NCBI GenBank assembly: GCA_002441285.1
Contig: DJVR01000028.1
Location: 1 to 64,000, forward strand
Direction: 5' to 3'
Source: Candidatus Atribacteria bacterium UBA6251
GTDB taxonomy: Bacteria; Atribacterota; Phoenicimicrobiia; Phoenicimicrobiales; Phoenicimicrobiaceae
Length of the DNA stretch: 64,000 nucleotides
The translations under genes were made by a program, and so were the position numbers. How positions within the stretch are numbered: the first letter of the stretch is position 1; each line of letters begins with the position of its first letter. This document shows, piece after piece, positions 18,386 to 27,078 of this stretch. Below the pieces are notes generated by a model, which saw only the letters and a list, made by a program, of their open reading frames with translations, was not told the origin of the DNA and searched no databases.

Positions 18386-19276
18386 TTGCATAATACCAGA
18401 TTTTTAACTCAAGAATTTGAATATTTTGTTCCCCATACTTTATCTGAGGCTTTAGATTTACTCTTTACTTATCAAGATAAAAGGACTAAGATATTAGCAG
18501 GAGGAACAGATCTACTAGTGAAAATGAAGACCCTGGGGATAGGAGTAGATTATTTAATTAATATTAATGAAATTTCTGAGATAAAGAATGTAGAGTTGGA
18601 TAAAGGCTTAAAGATTGGAGCAGCAGTCAAACTTTCTCAATTAGAGAAGATGAAAGCAGTAAAGGAAGAATATCCTGCTTTATATGAGGGAATTACCTCA
18701 ATGGCAGCAATAGCTATCCGAAATATGGCTACTCTGGTTGGCAATATTTGCAATGCTTCTCCAGCTGGGGACACTATTCCTCCCTTAGTGGTATATGGGG
18801 CAAAGTTAAGGATAGTCAGTAAAAAAGGAGAACGAGTTATTCCGCTTGAAGATTTTATTAGCGGGGTTGGAGAGACTATACTTAAAAGAGATGAATTAGT
18901 GAGTCAGGTAATAATTCCTGAACCTTATAAAGATTTGGGAAGTGCATTTTGTAAAAAAGGCAGAGTAAAAGCTGATATTGCCAAAATAAATCTGGCTGTA
19001 GGTATAGAAAGAGATGGTGATATTTGTCGAGACTGCCGGATAGTGCTGGGCTCGGTTTTTAGTAAAACCCTACGAGCATATAAATCAGAAGAAATTCTTA
19101 GAGGAAAAGTGATAAAGGATGATTTAATTATTTCTGCAGCCAAAAGAGCTGCCGAAGAGATTAAGCCTATCGATGATGTACGTTCTACAGCTGAATATAG
19201 AAATGAATTAGCCCGGGTAATGGTGGAAGATACTTTACACATAGCCTGGGAAAGAGCGGGTGGTAAGAGGTGGTAA
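18386..19276 (+). CDS. Molybdenum hydroxylase FAD-binding subunit (set 1)
   Basis: 296 residues, CoxM/XdhB family. FAD-binding motifs are ILAGGTDLL (about residue 36) and AIRNMATLVGNICNASPAGD (about 110-129). The C-terminal CO-dehydrogenase flavoprotein domain ends with the expected IDDVRSTAEYR. It passes electrons from the [2Fe-2S] subunit to the acceptor through FAD. The TTG start is 2 bases after the large-subunit stop, behind GAGAGGTG. Confidence 0.9.
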   Translation: MHNTRFLTQEFEYFVPHTLSEALDLLFTYQDKRTKILAGGTDLLVKMKTLGIGVDYLININEISEIKNVELDKGLKIGAAVKLSQLEKMKAVKEEYPALYEGITSMAAIAIRNMATLVGNICNASPAGDTIPPLVVYGAKLRIVSKKGERVIPLEDFISGVGETILKRDELVSQVIIPEPYKDLGSAFCKKGRVKADIAKINLAVGIERDGDICRDCRIVLGSVFSKTLRAYKSEEILRGKVIKDDLIISAAKRAAEEIKPIDDVRSTAEYRNELARVMVEDTLHIAWERAGGKRW

Positions 19277-19277
19277 G

Positions 19278-19763
19278 ATGAAGAAGATGGAAATAGAATT
19301 TATTCTTAATGGTAAAAAAAGGAAAATAGAAGTAAAACCAAATGACCTTTTAATTAATATTATTAGAGAAGATTTATACCTTACCGGTACAAAATATGGT
19401 TGTGGACTTGGAGAATGCGGAGTTTGTACAGTTTTATTAAATGGTGAACCAGTTCTCTCCTGTCTAACCCTAGCTATAACTGTTGATGGTAAAGAAATTA
19501 CTACCATCGAAGGATTAGCTCAGGGCGATGAATTGCATCCTTTACAGAAAGCATTTTTGAAAAATGGGGCTGTACAATGTGGTTTTTGTACACCGGGAAT
19601 GATATTGACGGCCACTGCATTATTAAGAGAAAATCCTGATGCTACCGAAGATGAGATCAGAAATTATATGAGAGGTAATCTTTGTCGGTGTACTGGATAT
19701 GTGCAAATTATAAAAGCAATCAAAGAATGTACCTCTATAAAAAATAAGGGATTAACAAACTGA
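19278..19763 (+). CDS. Molybdenum hydroxylase [2Fe-2S] subunit (set 1)
   Basis: 161 residues, CoxS/XdhC-type small subunit. The plant-type ferredoxin cluster is CGLGECGVCTVLLNG and the second cluster domain has CGFCTPGM and CRCTGY, so all eight cysteines are present. It carries electrons from the molybdenum centre to the FAD subunit. I place the start at the ATG one base after the FAD-subunit stop, behind AGAGGTGG, not at an upstream GTG that would overlap it. Confidence 0.92.
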   Translation: MKKMEIEFILNGKKRKIEVKPNDLLINIIREDLYLTGTKYGCGLGECGVCTVLLNGEPVLSCLTLAITVDGKEITTIEGLAQGDELHPLQKAFLKNGAVQCGFCTPGMILTATALLRENPDATEDEIRNYMRGNLCRCTGYVQIIKAIKECTSIKNKGLTN

Positions 19764-19796
19764 AATAATAACTATATGGTAAGGAGGAGAAATTTA

Positions 19797-20648
19797 GTGA
19801 AACAGATTAAATATATCTCTCCCCGAACAAAGGAAGAAGCTTTAGAGGTTTTACAACAAGAGAAAGATCGTGCTTGTATAGTGGCTGGTTGTTCCAATGT
19901 TCTTCCTAATCTTAAGGATAAAAAGATTGCTCCTCAAATTTTAGTAGATATTACTACTCTAGAATCATTAAAAGGGATTTTTAAAAAAGAAGGTAAAATT
20001 TTATTAGGTCCTTTAACAACTATCAATGAATTAATTTCTTCGAAGATTATCTTAGAGGAATATCCAGTATTAACTCAAGCTGCCCGGGAGTTTGCTGATC
20101 CGATAGTAAGAAATACTGCTACTGTGGGAGGAAATTTAGTTACCGCATCTCCTGCAGCGGATCTTGCTGTCCCGCTGCTTAGTTTAGATGCAATAGTTAA
20201 GATAGAGAGTCTAGGGGACAAGAGAGAGGTTAACTTAATCAATTTTTTTACTGCTCCAGGGGAGACTATCTTAAATAGCCATGAATTAGTAGTGGGAATT
20301 GAATTTAAACAGAGTGATATCAATAAAAATGGTTGTTTTATGAAGATTGGTCAAAGAAAAGCTATGGCTATTTCTATTGCTACTTTAGCAGTAAATTTAG
20401 ACTGGAAAGAAAATACCATCAATCAAATTAGGATTGCTGCGGGTTCAGTAGCACCTACTCCCTTAAGACTTACCGGAGTAGAAGAATTTTTAAAAAATAA
20501 AAAACTAAATCAGGAATTGATAGAAGAGGCAGTTATTAAAGTAAGTAAAGAAGTTAACCCCATTAGTGATATTCGGGCTTCAGAGGGATATCGGCGGTAT
20601 ATTTCTGGAATTTTATTCAAACGAGCTATTGAAAGATTGGCCAATTAG
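19797..20648 (+). CDS. Molybdenum hydroxylase FAD-binding subunit (set 2)
   Basis: 283 residues, CoxM/XdhB family, a divergent paralogue of the earlier FAD subunit. ACIVAGCSNVLPNL replaces the usual AGGTDLL, so the first FAD loop is altered. PIVRNTATVGGNLVTASPAAD is intact and the C-terminal NPISDIRASEGYRR is typical. The GTG start follows AAGGAGGAG. The in-frame ATG upstream would lie before the ribosome site. It is the first gene of the second subunit set, in the order FAD, FeS, Mo. Confidence 0.87.
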   Translation: MKQIKYISPRTKEEALEVLQQEKDRACIVAGCSNVLPNLKDKKIAPQILVDITTLESLKGIFKKEGKILLGPLTTINELISSKIILEEYPVLTQAAREFADPIVRNTATVGGNLVTASPAADLAVPLLSLDAIVKIESLGDKREVNLINFFTAPGETILNSHELVVGIEFKQSDINKNGCFMKIGQRKAMAISIATLAVNLDWKENTINQIRIAAGSVAPTPLRLTGVEEFLKNKKLNQELIEEAVIKVSKEVNPISDIRASEGYRRYISGILFKRAIERLAN

Positions 20649-20767
20649 ATTAGCTATTAGTGGATAGGGAATAGTCGAAAGGAAAAAAGAAAATATAAAA
20701 AGATATAATTAGATAATTAATATGGAGAGAAAATGACTATTTAAATTGGTCAATTAGTTAAAAAAGT

Positions 20768-20805
20768 TTAAGACAATAATTTTGTTCTTAATTATCTTTT
20801 ATTTT
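20768..20805 (+). terminator. Weak terminator-like hairpin between hydroxylase genes
   Basis: TTAAGACAA (20768-20776) pairs with TTGTTCTTAA (20782-20791) with one bulged base, followed by a T-rich stretch. The 265-bp gap also has a C-rich unstructured leader (20850-20905) with repeated ACTAAC/AACCA motifs just before the next ribosome site, so a promoter may lie here. Confidence 0.35.
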
Positions 20806-20913
20806 TAGATGAGATCACCACGTTTTGTTTTATTAGAGTACCGAAAACTTTTAACTAAACAGCAACTAACTAGATAACCAGCTAACCAAACAACTAAATC
20901 AAGGGAGATTCAT

Positions 20914-21390
20914 ATGGAAGAATATAAAATTGAGATGAAAATAAATGGAGAGAGATTAGTAGCTACTACCCAAGCTGATGAGTCTTTACTAAAATTTTTG
21001 CGTCGTAATGGTTTTTTTGAAGTAAAATGTGGCTGTGAAAAGGGTGAATGTGGTACTTGTACAGTAATTTTACAAGGAAAGGCAGTCAAATCCTGTATTA
21101 CTTTAGCTCTACAAGCTAATAATAAAGAGGTATGGACAATTAGAGGGATGGAAAAATTCGAACTGGGAAGAAAATTACAGGAAAGTTTTGTACAATACGG
21201 GGCGATTCAGTGTGGTTTTTGTACTCCGGGAATGATTTTAGTGGCCAAAGCTTATTTAGATAAAAATCCAATTCCTGACCGCAAAGAAATCAAAAGAGAA
21301 ATAGCTGGTAATTTGTGTAGATGTACCGGATACAAGAAGATCATAGATGCTATTTATGCAGTTGCAGAGGAAAATAAAAAAATGAATTAA
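20914..21390 (+). CDS. Molybdenum hydroxylase [2Fe-2S] subunit (set 2)
   Basis: 158 residues with both [2Fe-2S] motifs: CGCEKGECGTCTVILQG (about residues 38-54), CGFCTPGM and LCRCTGY. It is a paralogue of the first small subunit and should serve the large subunit encoded 139 bp downstream. Ribosome site AAGGGAG before the ATG. Confidence 0.92.
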   Translation: MEEYKIEMKINGERLVATTQADESLLKFLRRNGFFEVKCGCEKGECGTCTVILQGKAVKSCITLALQANNKEVWTIRGMEKFELGRKLQESFVQYGAIQCGFCTPGMILVAKAYLDKNPIPDRKEIKREIAGNLCRCTGYKKIIDAIYAVAEENKKMN

Positions 21391-21529
21391 ATTTAAAGGC
21401 AATAAGATTTACTGCTTCGGTTTTTAAAATGTACCTCAAAAAAAGAGAACAGGTCTCTTTTTATAGATAAAAACAGGTCATTTTTTTATAATAATCTGAA
21501 CAATAAAGATTGATAGGAAGGTGAAGCTT

Positions 21530-23824
21530 ATGTCCCAGTTAAAAATAATTGGTAAACCGATATCTCGGGATGATGCCTGGGCTAAGGCAAAGGGAGAACT
21601 TAAATATGCCGATGATTTTTCTCTTCCAGGAATGTTATATGGCAAAGTTCTTCATAGTAAATATCCAGCTGCAAAAATTATTTCTATTAATACCGAGAAA
21701 GCAAAGCAATTTTCTGGGGTACGGGCAGTTTTAACCGCTGGCGATGTTCCCCACAATGAAACTGTAACTAGATTTGGACAGAGTTCAGAAGTGGGGAAAG
21801 GTTTTGAGGGTCTATACCGAGTATTAGCAGATAAAAAAGTAAGATTTATGGGAGAAGCAATAGCCTTGTTGGCGGCTGATACCGAAGAGATTGCTGAGGA
21901 AGCAATAAATCTAATTGAAGTAGAGTATGAACCTCTTCCAGGAGTCTTTGATCCAGTAGAAGCAATGCAGCCCGGTGCTTATTTGGTAGGCGAAGTAGAT
22001 AGTAATATTATTGCTCAATTTGGTTGTGCTCAGGGAGATATTGAGAGAGGATTTAAAGAAGCAGATATAATTATTGAGGATACCTATAAGGTTCCATTTG
22101 TTGATCATGCCTATTTAGAAACAGAAAGCGGTATCGCTTGGATAGATGAAAATAGTGTAATTAATATTCGGGTAGGCTCACAGGTAATTGAACACTTCCG
22201 GGATGTTGCAGATGTTCTAGGTTTACCTCATAATCGGGTTCGTTATCGAGGGACGATGATGGGTGGAGGATTTGGAGGTAAGGAAGATATTACGGTAGAG
22301 ACTTATTTAGCTTTACTTACCTGGAAGACTAAAAAACCAGTAAGATTGGTTTATAGTCGAGAAGAATCCATATTGTGTCATAGTAAGAGACATCCTTTTA
22401 TTATGCATTATAAAGTTGGGGCAAAAAAAGATGGGAAACTAGTGGCTTTAGAAGCAGAATTAATTTCTGATGCTGGAGCTTATCCATATTTAAGCCCTTG
22501 GGTTAATTTATACGCTACAGTAAATGCTGCTGGTCCTTACTGTATTCCTCATATTAAGGTTAATACTTATTGTGTTTTAACTAATAATACTTTTACCAGT
22601 GCCAATAGAGGGTTTGGAGCTCCTCAACCGAATATGGCTTATGAAAGTATAATGGATGAATTAGCTCATCAATTAAGCATAAATCCTTTAGAAATAAGAC
22701 GAATTAATTGTCTTACTACCGGGAAAGCCTTATCTACAACTGGTCAGACTTTTAAAACCTATGTTGCCCTTCCTGAGGTAGCAGAAAAGGCTTGGGAAGC
22801 ACTAGGGAATCCCACCAGGATTAAGGACAAGTATAAAAAAGTTGGACAGGGGTTAGCTATCGGTTTGATGAGTTATGGCCGAATGACTTTTCTGCATGAT
22901 TCTTCTCGTTGTTACGTTCGATTAGAATCAGATGGTAGTATATTAATCAGATCAGGGATTCCTGATTTAGGCGGTGGTCAGGTCTCCATACTCTGTCAGA
23001 TTGTAGCAGAGGAATTAGGAGTACCTATGTCAAAGATAAATATATATTATAGTGATACAGCGCTCACTCCTTTAGCGGGTACTACTACAGCTACACGACA
23101 GACTTATATGTCCGGTAATGCTGCCCTGAAAGCTGCTCGAGAAATAAAAAAAAGGCTCATCTATAAAGCTGCTCAAATGATGAATGTTCATACTGATAAT
23201 CTGGATATAGGGGAAGAAAAGATAATAGTGAAATATAAGCCTTCCCAATATTTACCTTTAATAGAGGCGATTAAGGCCTGTAATGCTGATGGAATTGAAT
23301 TATTCTGTGAGGCACAATTCAATGGTCCATTTACCATGACTCCTGATTTATCCAATATTAGGGGTATGATTTTTCCCGATTTTACCTTCGGGGCACAGGC
23401 AGTAGAAATTGCGGTGGATATAGAAACAGGAGAAGTTGAAGTATTAAAATTAGTTACCTGTTATGATGTAGGTAAGGCAATAAATCCTTTGAGTGTAGAA
23501 GGACAAATGGAAGGCGGTTCGATCTATGGCTTGGGATATGCCCTGATGGAAGAGGTAATCATTAAAGATGGGGTTACCCTTACTCCTTCTTTCTCAGAAT
23601 ATATTATTCCTACTTCTGCTGATGTACCTGAAGCAAAAGCCATTTTGGTAGAGTCGGGGGGCGGCTTGGGCCCATATGGTGCAAAAGGGATTGGGGAACC
23701 AGCCTGCAGCATTATTGCACCTGCTATTTTAAATGCTATTTATAATGCGGTGGGGGTTAGAATTAAGAGTTTGCCTGCCACTCCGGAAAAAATAATTCGA
23801 ACCTTAAAAGGCCAGTTTAATTAA
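21530..23824 (+). CDS. Molybdenum hydroxylase large subunit (set 2)
   Basis: 764 residues, xanthine-dehydrogenase/nicotinate-dehydrogenase-like Mo subunit. Motifs: YADDFSLPGMLYGKVLHS (hammerhead), MMGGGFGGKED (Mo-pterin), ANRGFGAPQ (conserved Arg loop), catalytic Glu E723 in GAKGIGEPA. The GGGFGGKED and FGAPQ forms are closer to the canonical xanthine dehydrogenase than in set 1, so the two enzymes probably have different substrates. The ATG follows AGGAAGGTG with good spacing. It is followed directly by the selenium maturation genes. Confidence 0.9.
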   Translation: MSQLKIIGKPISRDDAWAKAKGELKYADDFSLPGMLYGKVLHSKYPAAKIISINTEKAKQFSGVRAVLTAGDVPHNETVTRFGQSSEVGKGFEGLYRVLADKKVRFMGEAIALLAADTEEIAEEAINLIEVEYEPLPGVFDPVEAMQPGAYLVGEVDSNIIAQFGCAQGDIERGFKEADIIIEDTYKVPFVDHAYLETESGIAWIDENSVINIRVGSQVIEHFRDVADVLGLPHNRVRYRGTMMGGGFGGKEDITVETYLALLTWKTKKPVRLVYSREESILCHSKRHPFIMHYKVGAKKDGKLVALEAELISDAGAYPYLSPWVNLYATVNAAGPYCIPHIKVNTYCVLTNNTFTSANRGFGAPQPNMAYESIMDELAHQLSINPLEIRRINCLTTGKALSTTGQTFKTYVALPEVAEKAWEALGNPTRIKDKYKKVGQGLAIGLMSYGRMTFLHDSSRCYVRLESDGSILIRSGIPDLGGGQVSILCQIVAEELGVPMSKINIYYSDTALTPLAGTTTATRQTYMSGNAALKAAREIKKRLIYKAAQMMNVHTDNLDIGEEKIIVKYKPSQYLPLIEAIKACNADGIELFCEAQFNGPFTMTPDLSNIRGMIFPDFTFGAQAVEIAVDIETGEVEVLKLVTCYDVGKAINPLSVEGQMEGGSIYGLGYALMEEVIIKDGVTLTPSFSEYIIPTSADVPEAKAILVESGGGLGPYGAKGIGEPACSIIAPAILNAIYNAVGVRIKSLPATPEKIIRTLKGQFN

Positions 23825-23854
23825 AATTGCTTTTTCTTGCTGAGGGGAAAGAAG

Positions 23855-24661
23855 ATGAAAATTTCCAAAGCTTTAGAATTAAAAGAAAGGGCTTTTATCT
23901 CCTTAATAGGTGCAGGAGGGAAAAGTGCTATTTTCCGATCATTAGCAGAAGAATTAATTCAAGAAAATAGTCATATCATTCTTACTACTACTACCAAAAT
24001 GTATACCTGGCAATTAGATCCTTTTATAAAAAAGGGAAAATTAATTGAGGGTAATAACAAAGAACCTATGCGACTATCTCTAGAAAAATATTTTTCTTAC
24101 AGAAGAAAAGAAGGAAATTTGGCCATAGTAGTAGGAAATAGAGAAAATGATCTGGGTGAAGAGAAGTTTTTTGGATTAGTACCTGACTGGTTAGATTGTT
24201 GGTGGGAAAGAAAGATAGCGGAATATTTTTTAGTAGAAGCAGATGGGGCAAAGGGTAGGTCGATTAAAGCTCCTTCTTCTAATGAACCAGTTATTCCGTC
24301 GTCTACTACTCATTTAATCGGAGTTATAGGGGTTGATGTGGTAGGTCTTTCTTTGGAGGAGAAAAATGTTTTTCGTTCCCAGCTTTTTTCCCAGTTAATC
24401 GGGATTAAATTAGGAGAAAAATTGAATCTGGAACATTTATCTCGCTTTATTTGTCATCCCGAGGGCTTATTTAAAATAGTCCCTGAAAATTGTTTAGTCC
24501 ACCTTTTTATCAACAAAGTTGAAGAGGAAAAAGATCTAAAAATTGCCGAAGAATTAGCCTTTGAAGTTTTAAAACTTTGTCCTCAAAAGATTACCAGTAT
24601 AATTATTGGAGCTGCCCATCAATCGGAAGTAGTTAAAACATTAATTAAAAGGATAGATTAG
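23855..24661 (+). CDS. yqeC: YqeC, selenium-dependent hydroxylase accessory protein
   Basis: 268 residues. An N-terminal P-loop-like GAGGKSAI is followed by LTTTTKMYTWQ, EADGAKGRSIKAPSSNEPVI, and GVIGVDVVGLSLEEKNVFR, all typical of YqeC. The gene occurs with selenium-dependent molybdenum hydroxylases and is thought to help mature the selenium-bearing cofactor, but its reaction is not known. The ATG is chosen after GAGGGGAAAGAAG. It is 2 bp before the mocA-like gene. Confidence 0.88.
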   Translation: MKISKALELKERAFISLIGAGGKSAIFRSLAEELIQENSHIILTTTTKMYTWQLDPFIKKGKLIEGNNKEPMRLSLEKYFSYRRKEGNLAIVVGNRENDLGEEKFFGLVPDWLDCWWERKIAEYFLVEADGAKGRSIKAPSSNEPVIPSSTTHLIGVIGVDVVGLSLEEKNVFRSQLFSQLIGIKLGEKLNLEHLSRFICHPEGLFKIVPENCLVHLFINKVEEEKDLKIAEELAFEVLKLCPQKITSIIIGAAHQSEVVKTLIKRID

Positions 24662-24663
24662 GA

Positions 24664-25278
24664 ATGATCTATGGAATAATTTTAGCAGCAGGAGAGGCTA
24701 AGAGAATGGGAGAAGTTAAATTAACTCTTCCTCTGGGAGATAAAAAAATAATTGAATGGGTTTTGCTTGCAGTAAAGTTTGCTCCCTTAGATAAATATTA
24801 TCTGGTAGTTCGTCCTACGGATGAGGAAATTATCGAGATAGGTAAGAAATGGGGAGCAAAAATAATAGTTAATCCAGAATATAAAACTGGAATGAGTAGC
24901 TCAATTAGAAAGGCAATAACTAAGATTTCTCCGGAAAATTTAGAAGGTTTTTTTATTATTTTAGCTGATCAGCCTTTTATTAATTCATCATTATTTTATA
25001 AGATGCTCAAGTTATTTACTCCCGGTCAAAGAGAAATAATCGTCCCTTTTTATCAGGAACAACCGAGAAATCCAGTATTTTTTGATGGATATTGGAGAGA
25101 TGAATTATTAAAGATTTCAGGTGATGTGGGGGGTAAGACTCTAATTAAGGCTAATCCTGAAAAGATAAAAAGGTTTAAAGTAAATCAAGAATATGTATTC
25201 TTTGATATTGATGTGCAAAAAGATTATGAAGAAGCAAAAGCTATTTTTACCTTTCTTCATAAAAAGGGAAAGATATAA
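24664..25278 (+). CDS. mocA: MobA/MocA-type molybdenum cofactor nucleotidyltransferase
   Basis: 204 residues, a nucleotidyltransferase fold: LAAGEAKRMGEVKLTLPLG (NTP-binding loop), ILADQPFI (metal-binding Asp) and QPRNPVFF. MocA makes molybdopterin cytosine dinucleotide, the cofactor of xanthine-dehydrogenase-type hydroxylases, and the neighbours fit that. It overlaps yqeB by one base. Confidence 0.87.
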   Translation: MIYGIILAAGEAKRMGEVKLTLPLGDKKIIEWVLLAVKFAPLDKYYLVVRPTDEEIIEIGKKWGAKIIVNPEYKTGMSSSIRKAITKISPENLEGFFIILADQPFINSSLFYKMLKLFTPGQREIIVPFYQEQPRNPVFFDGYWRDELLKISGDVGGKTLIKANPEKIKRFKVNQEYVFFDIDVQKDYEEAKAIFTFLHKKGKI

Positions 25279-26081
25279 TGAAAATCAATAATCTATTAGT
25301 GGTTATGCGGGGCGGAGGAGACTTAGCCACCGGGGTGGCGGAAAGACTTTTTCGAGCAGGATTTGCCATAGTGATTTTGGAGATAGAAAAACCCACTGCC
25401 ATTCGTCTTCCGGTTTCTTTTGCCCGAGCGGTTTACGAAGGTAGGGCAATAGTGGAGGGGATAGAAGCAATTTTAGTTCCCTCCTGGGGAAAAGTTAAAG
25501 TAATTATTGAGCAGAAAAAAATCCCAGTTTTAATAGATCCCCAAGCTGTATGTATAGAAAAACTTTCCCCTCAAGTTTTAATAGATGCCATCTTGGCTAA
25601 ACGTAATTTGGGCACCAGGATTAACCAGGCTCCTCTGGTAATTGGATTAGGCCCTGGTTTTGTTGCAGGGGAAGATGTAGATGTGGTAATAGAAACTATG
25701 CGAGGTCATAACTTAGGTAGAGTCTATTATCGTGGACAAGCCATACCTAATACCGGTATCCCTGGAGAGGTAGGAGGGGAATCATTAAGAAGATTATTGC
25801 AAGCTCCAGTAGAGGGAAGAATTATACCTATACGCAAAATTGGAGATTTAGTTAAAGAAGGGGAAGAAGTTGCGAAAGTCGGAGAAACTCCTGTAATTGC
25901 TCAGATATCCGGGGTACTACGGGGGTTAATATATCCTCAGAGTTGGGTAAAGAAAGGAATGAAGGTAGGAGATATTGATCCAAGAGGGGTTAAAGATTAT
26001 TGTTTTACCATTTCAGATAAAGCCCGTTCTATAGGAGGAGGAGTACTGGAAGCAATTTGTGCTTATTTAAATAGTAGATAA
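25278..26081 (+). CDS. yqeB: YqeB, selenium-dependent molybdenum hydroxylase system protein
   Basis: 267 residues of the EF2563/YqeB family: RGGGDLATGVAERLFRAGF at the N-terminus (Rossmann-like), IGLGPGFVAGEDVDVVIET, and HNLGRVYYRG in the middle. This gene and yqeC are the genomic markers of selenium-dependent molybdenum hydroxylases, where selenium is held as a labile non-selenocysteine group at the Mo site. The molecular role is unknown. Overlaps mocA. Confidence 0.9.
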   Translation: MKINNLLVVMRGGGDLATGVAERLFRAGFAIVILEIEKPTAIRLPVSFARAVYEGRAIVEGIEAILVPSWGKVKVIIEQKKIPVLIDPQAVCIEKLSPQVLIDAILAKRNLGTRINQAPLVIGLGPGFVAGEDVDVVIETMRGHNLGRVYYRGQAIPNTGIPGEVGGESLRRLLQAPVEGRIIPIRKIGDLVKEGEEVAKVGETPVIAQISGVLRGLIYPQSWVKKGMKVGDIDPRGVKDYCFTISDKARSIGGGVLEAICAYLNSR

Positions 26082-26278
26082 TTATAGAGTTTTATTTTGA
26101 AAAATATAAAAAAATAAAAAAAGTGTATACTAAATTTGAAGGAAAGAATAAAAAAGAATAAATAAAATTTTAATCTGGGAATTTATTAAATAATCTGCAG
26201 GGAATTATTTTTTTATTACGGGTTATATTAATATTAGAATAACCCTTGAAGATTGTTATTTTTGAGGAGGGTTATGAA

Positions 26279-27058
26279 ATGACAGAGATATTAAAAGAAG
26301 CCTTAAAGAGAATAGAGCAGGGTGAAAATGTTGCCCTGGTTACGATAATTGAAACCAGAGGTTCTACTCCTCGTGAAGCTGGTTCGAAGATATTAGTAGG
26401 GAAAGATGGTTTAATAATGGGCACTATTGGGGGCGGAATAACTGAAGCTAAAGTTATCGAAGAAGCAAAAAAATCTTTACAGGAAAGAAAGAGTAAAATC
26501 TTAAACTATTCTTTAACCAGGAAAGCTGCTGCTTTAGAAGCAGGAGCTATTTGTGGGGGAGAAATGAAATTGTTTATAGATATTCTTAATCCCAAAGAAA
26601 AGATAATTATTTTTGGCGCAGGGCATATTTCTATTTTTGTCGCAAAACTCGCTAAGATTTTAGGTTTTAATGTAACTGTAGTGGATGAACGAGAAGAATT
26701 TGCCAACCAGGATAGATTCCCGGGTATAGACTGTATATTAGTTAAAGAAGTACAGGATGCCCTTAAAGATTTAGATATTAATTCTTCTACTTATATTGTT
26801 ATTATTACTCGTGGTCATTTAATGGATGAAGAAGTGCTGGGTTCAGTGATAGGAACTGAGGCTAAATATATAGGAATGATTGGCAGTAAAAAGAAGAATC
26901 AGACCATCTTTCAACATTTAAAAGAAAAGGGGATAGCTGAAAAAGAGTTGGAAAAAGTTTATGCACCTATTGGATTAGATATAGGAGCACAGACTCCTGA
27001 GGAGATTGCAGTTAGTATTATGGCAGAAATTATTCAGGTAAGGAGAAAAGAAGTTTAA
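26279..27058 (+). CDS. xdhC: XdhC-family molybdenum hydroxylase maturation factor
   Basis: 259 residues. The N-terminal XdhC/CoxI domain has VTIIETRGSTPREAGSKILV and MGTIGGG. The C-terminal Rossmann domain has IIFGAGHIS, DEREEFAN and YIGMIGSKKK. XdhC binds the finished cofactor and puts the terminal sulfur (here perhaps selenium) on molybdenum before insertion. The ATG is chosen within the GAGGAGGGTTATGAAATG context. The 197-bp gap before it holds an inverted repeat, GGGTTAT (26220) / ATAACCC (26239), of unknown role. Confidence 0.9.
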   Translation: MTEILKEALKRIEQGENVALVTIIETRGSTPREAGSKILVGKDGLIMGTIGGGITEAKVIEEAKKSLQERKSKILNYSLTRKAAALEAGAICGGEMKLFIDILNPKEKIIIFGAGHISIFVAKLAKILGFNVTVVDEREEFANQDRFPGIDCILVKEVQDALKDLDINSSTYIVIITRGHLMDEEVLGSVIGTEAKYIGMIGSKKKNQTIFQHLKEKGIAEKELEKVYAPIGLDIGAQTPEEIAVSIMAEIIQVRRKEV

Positions 27059-27078
27059 ATACCAAGGAGTGTAAAAGT

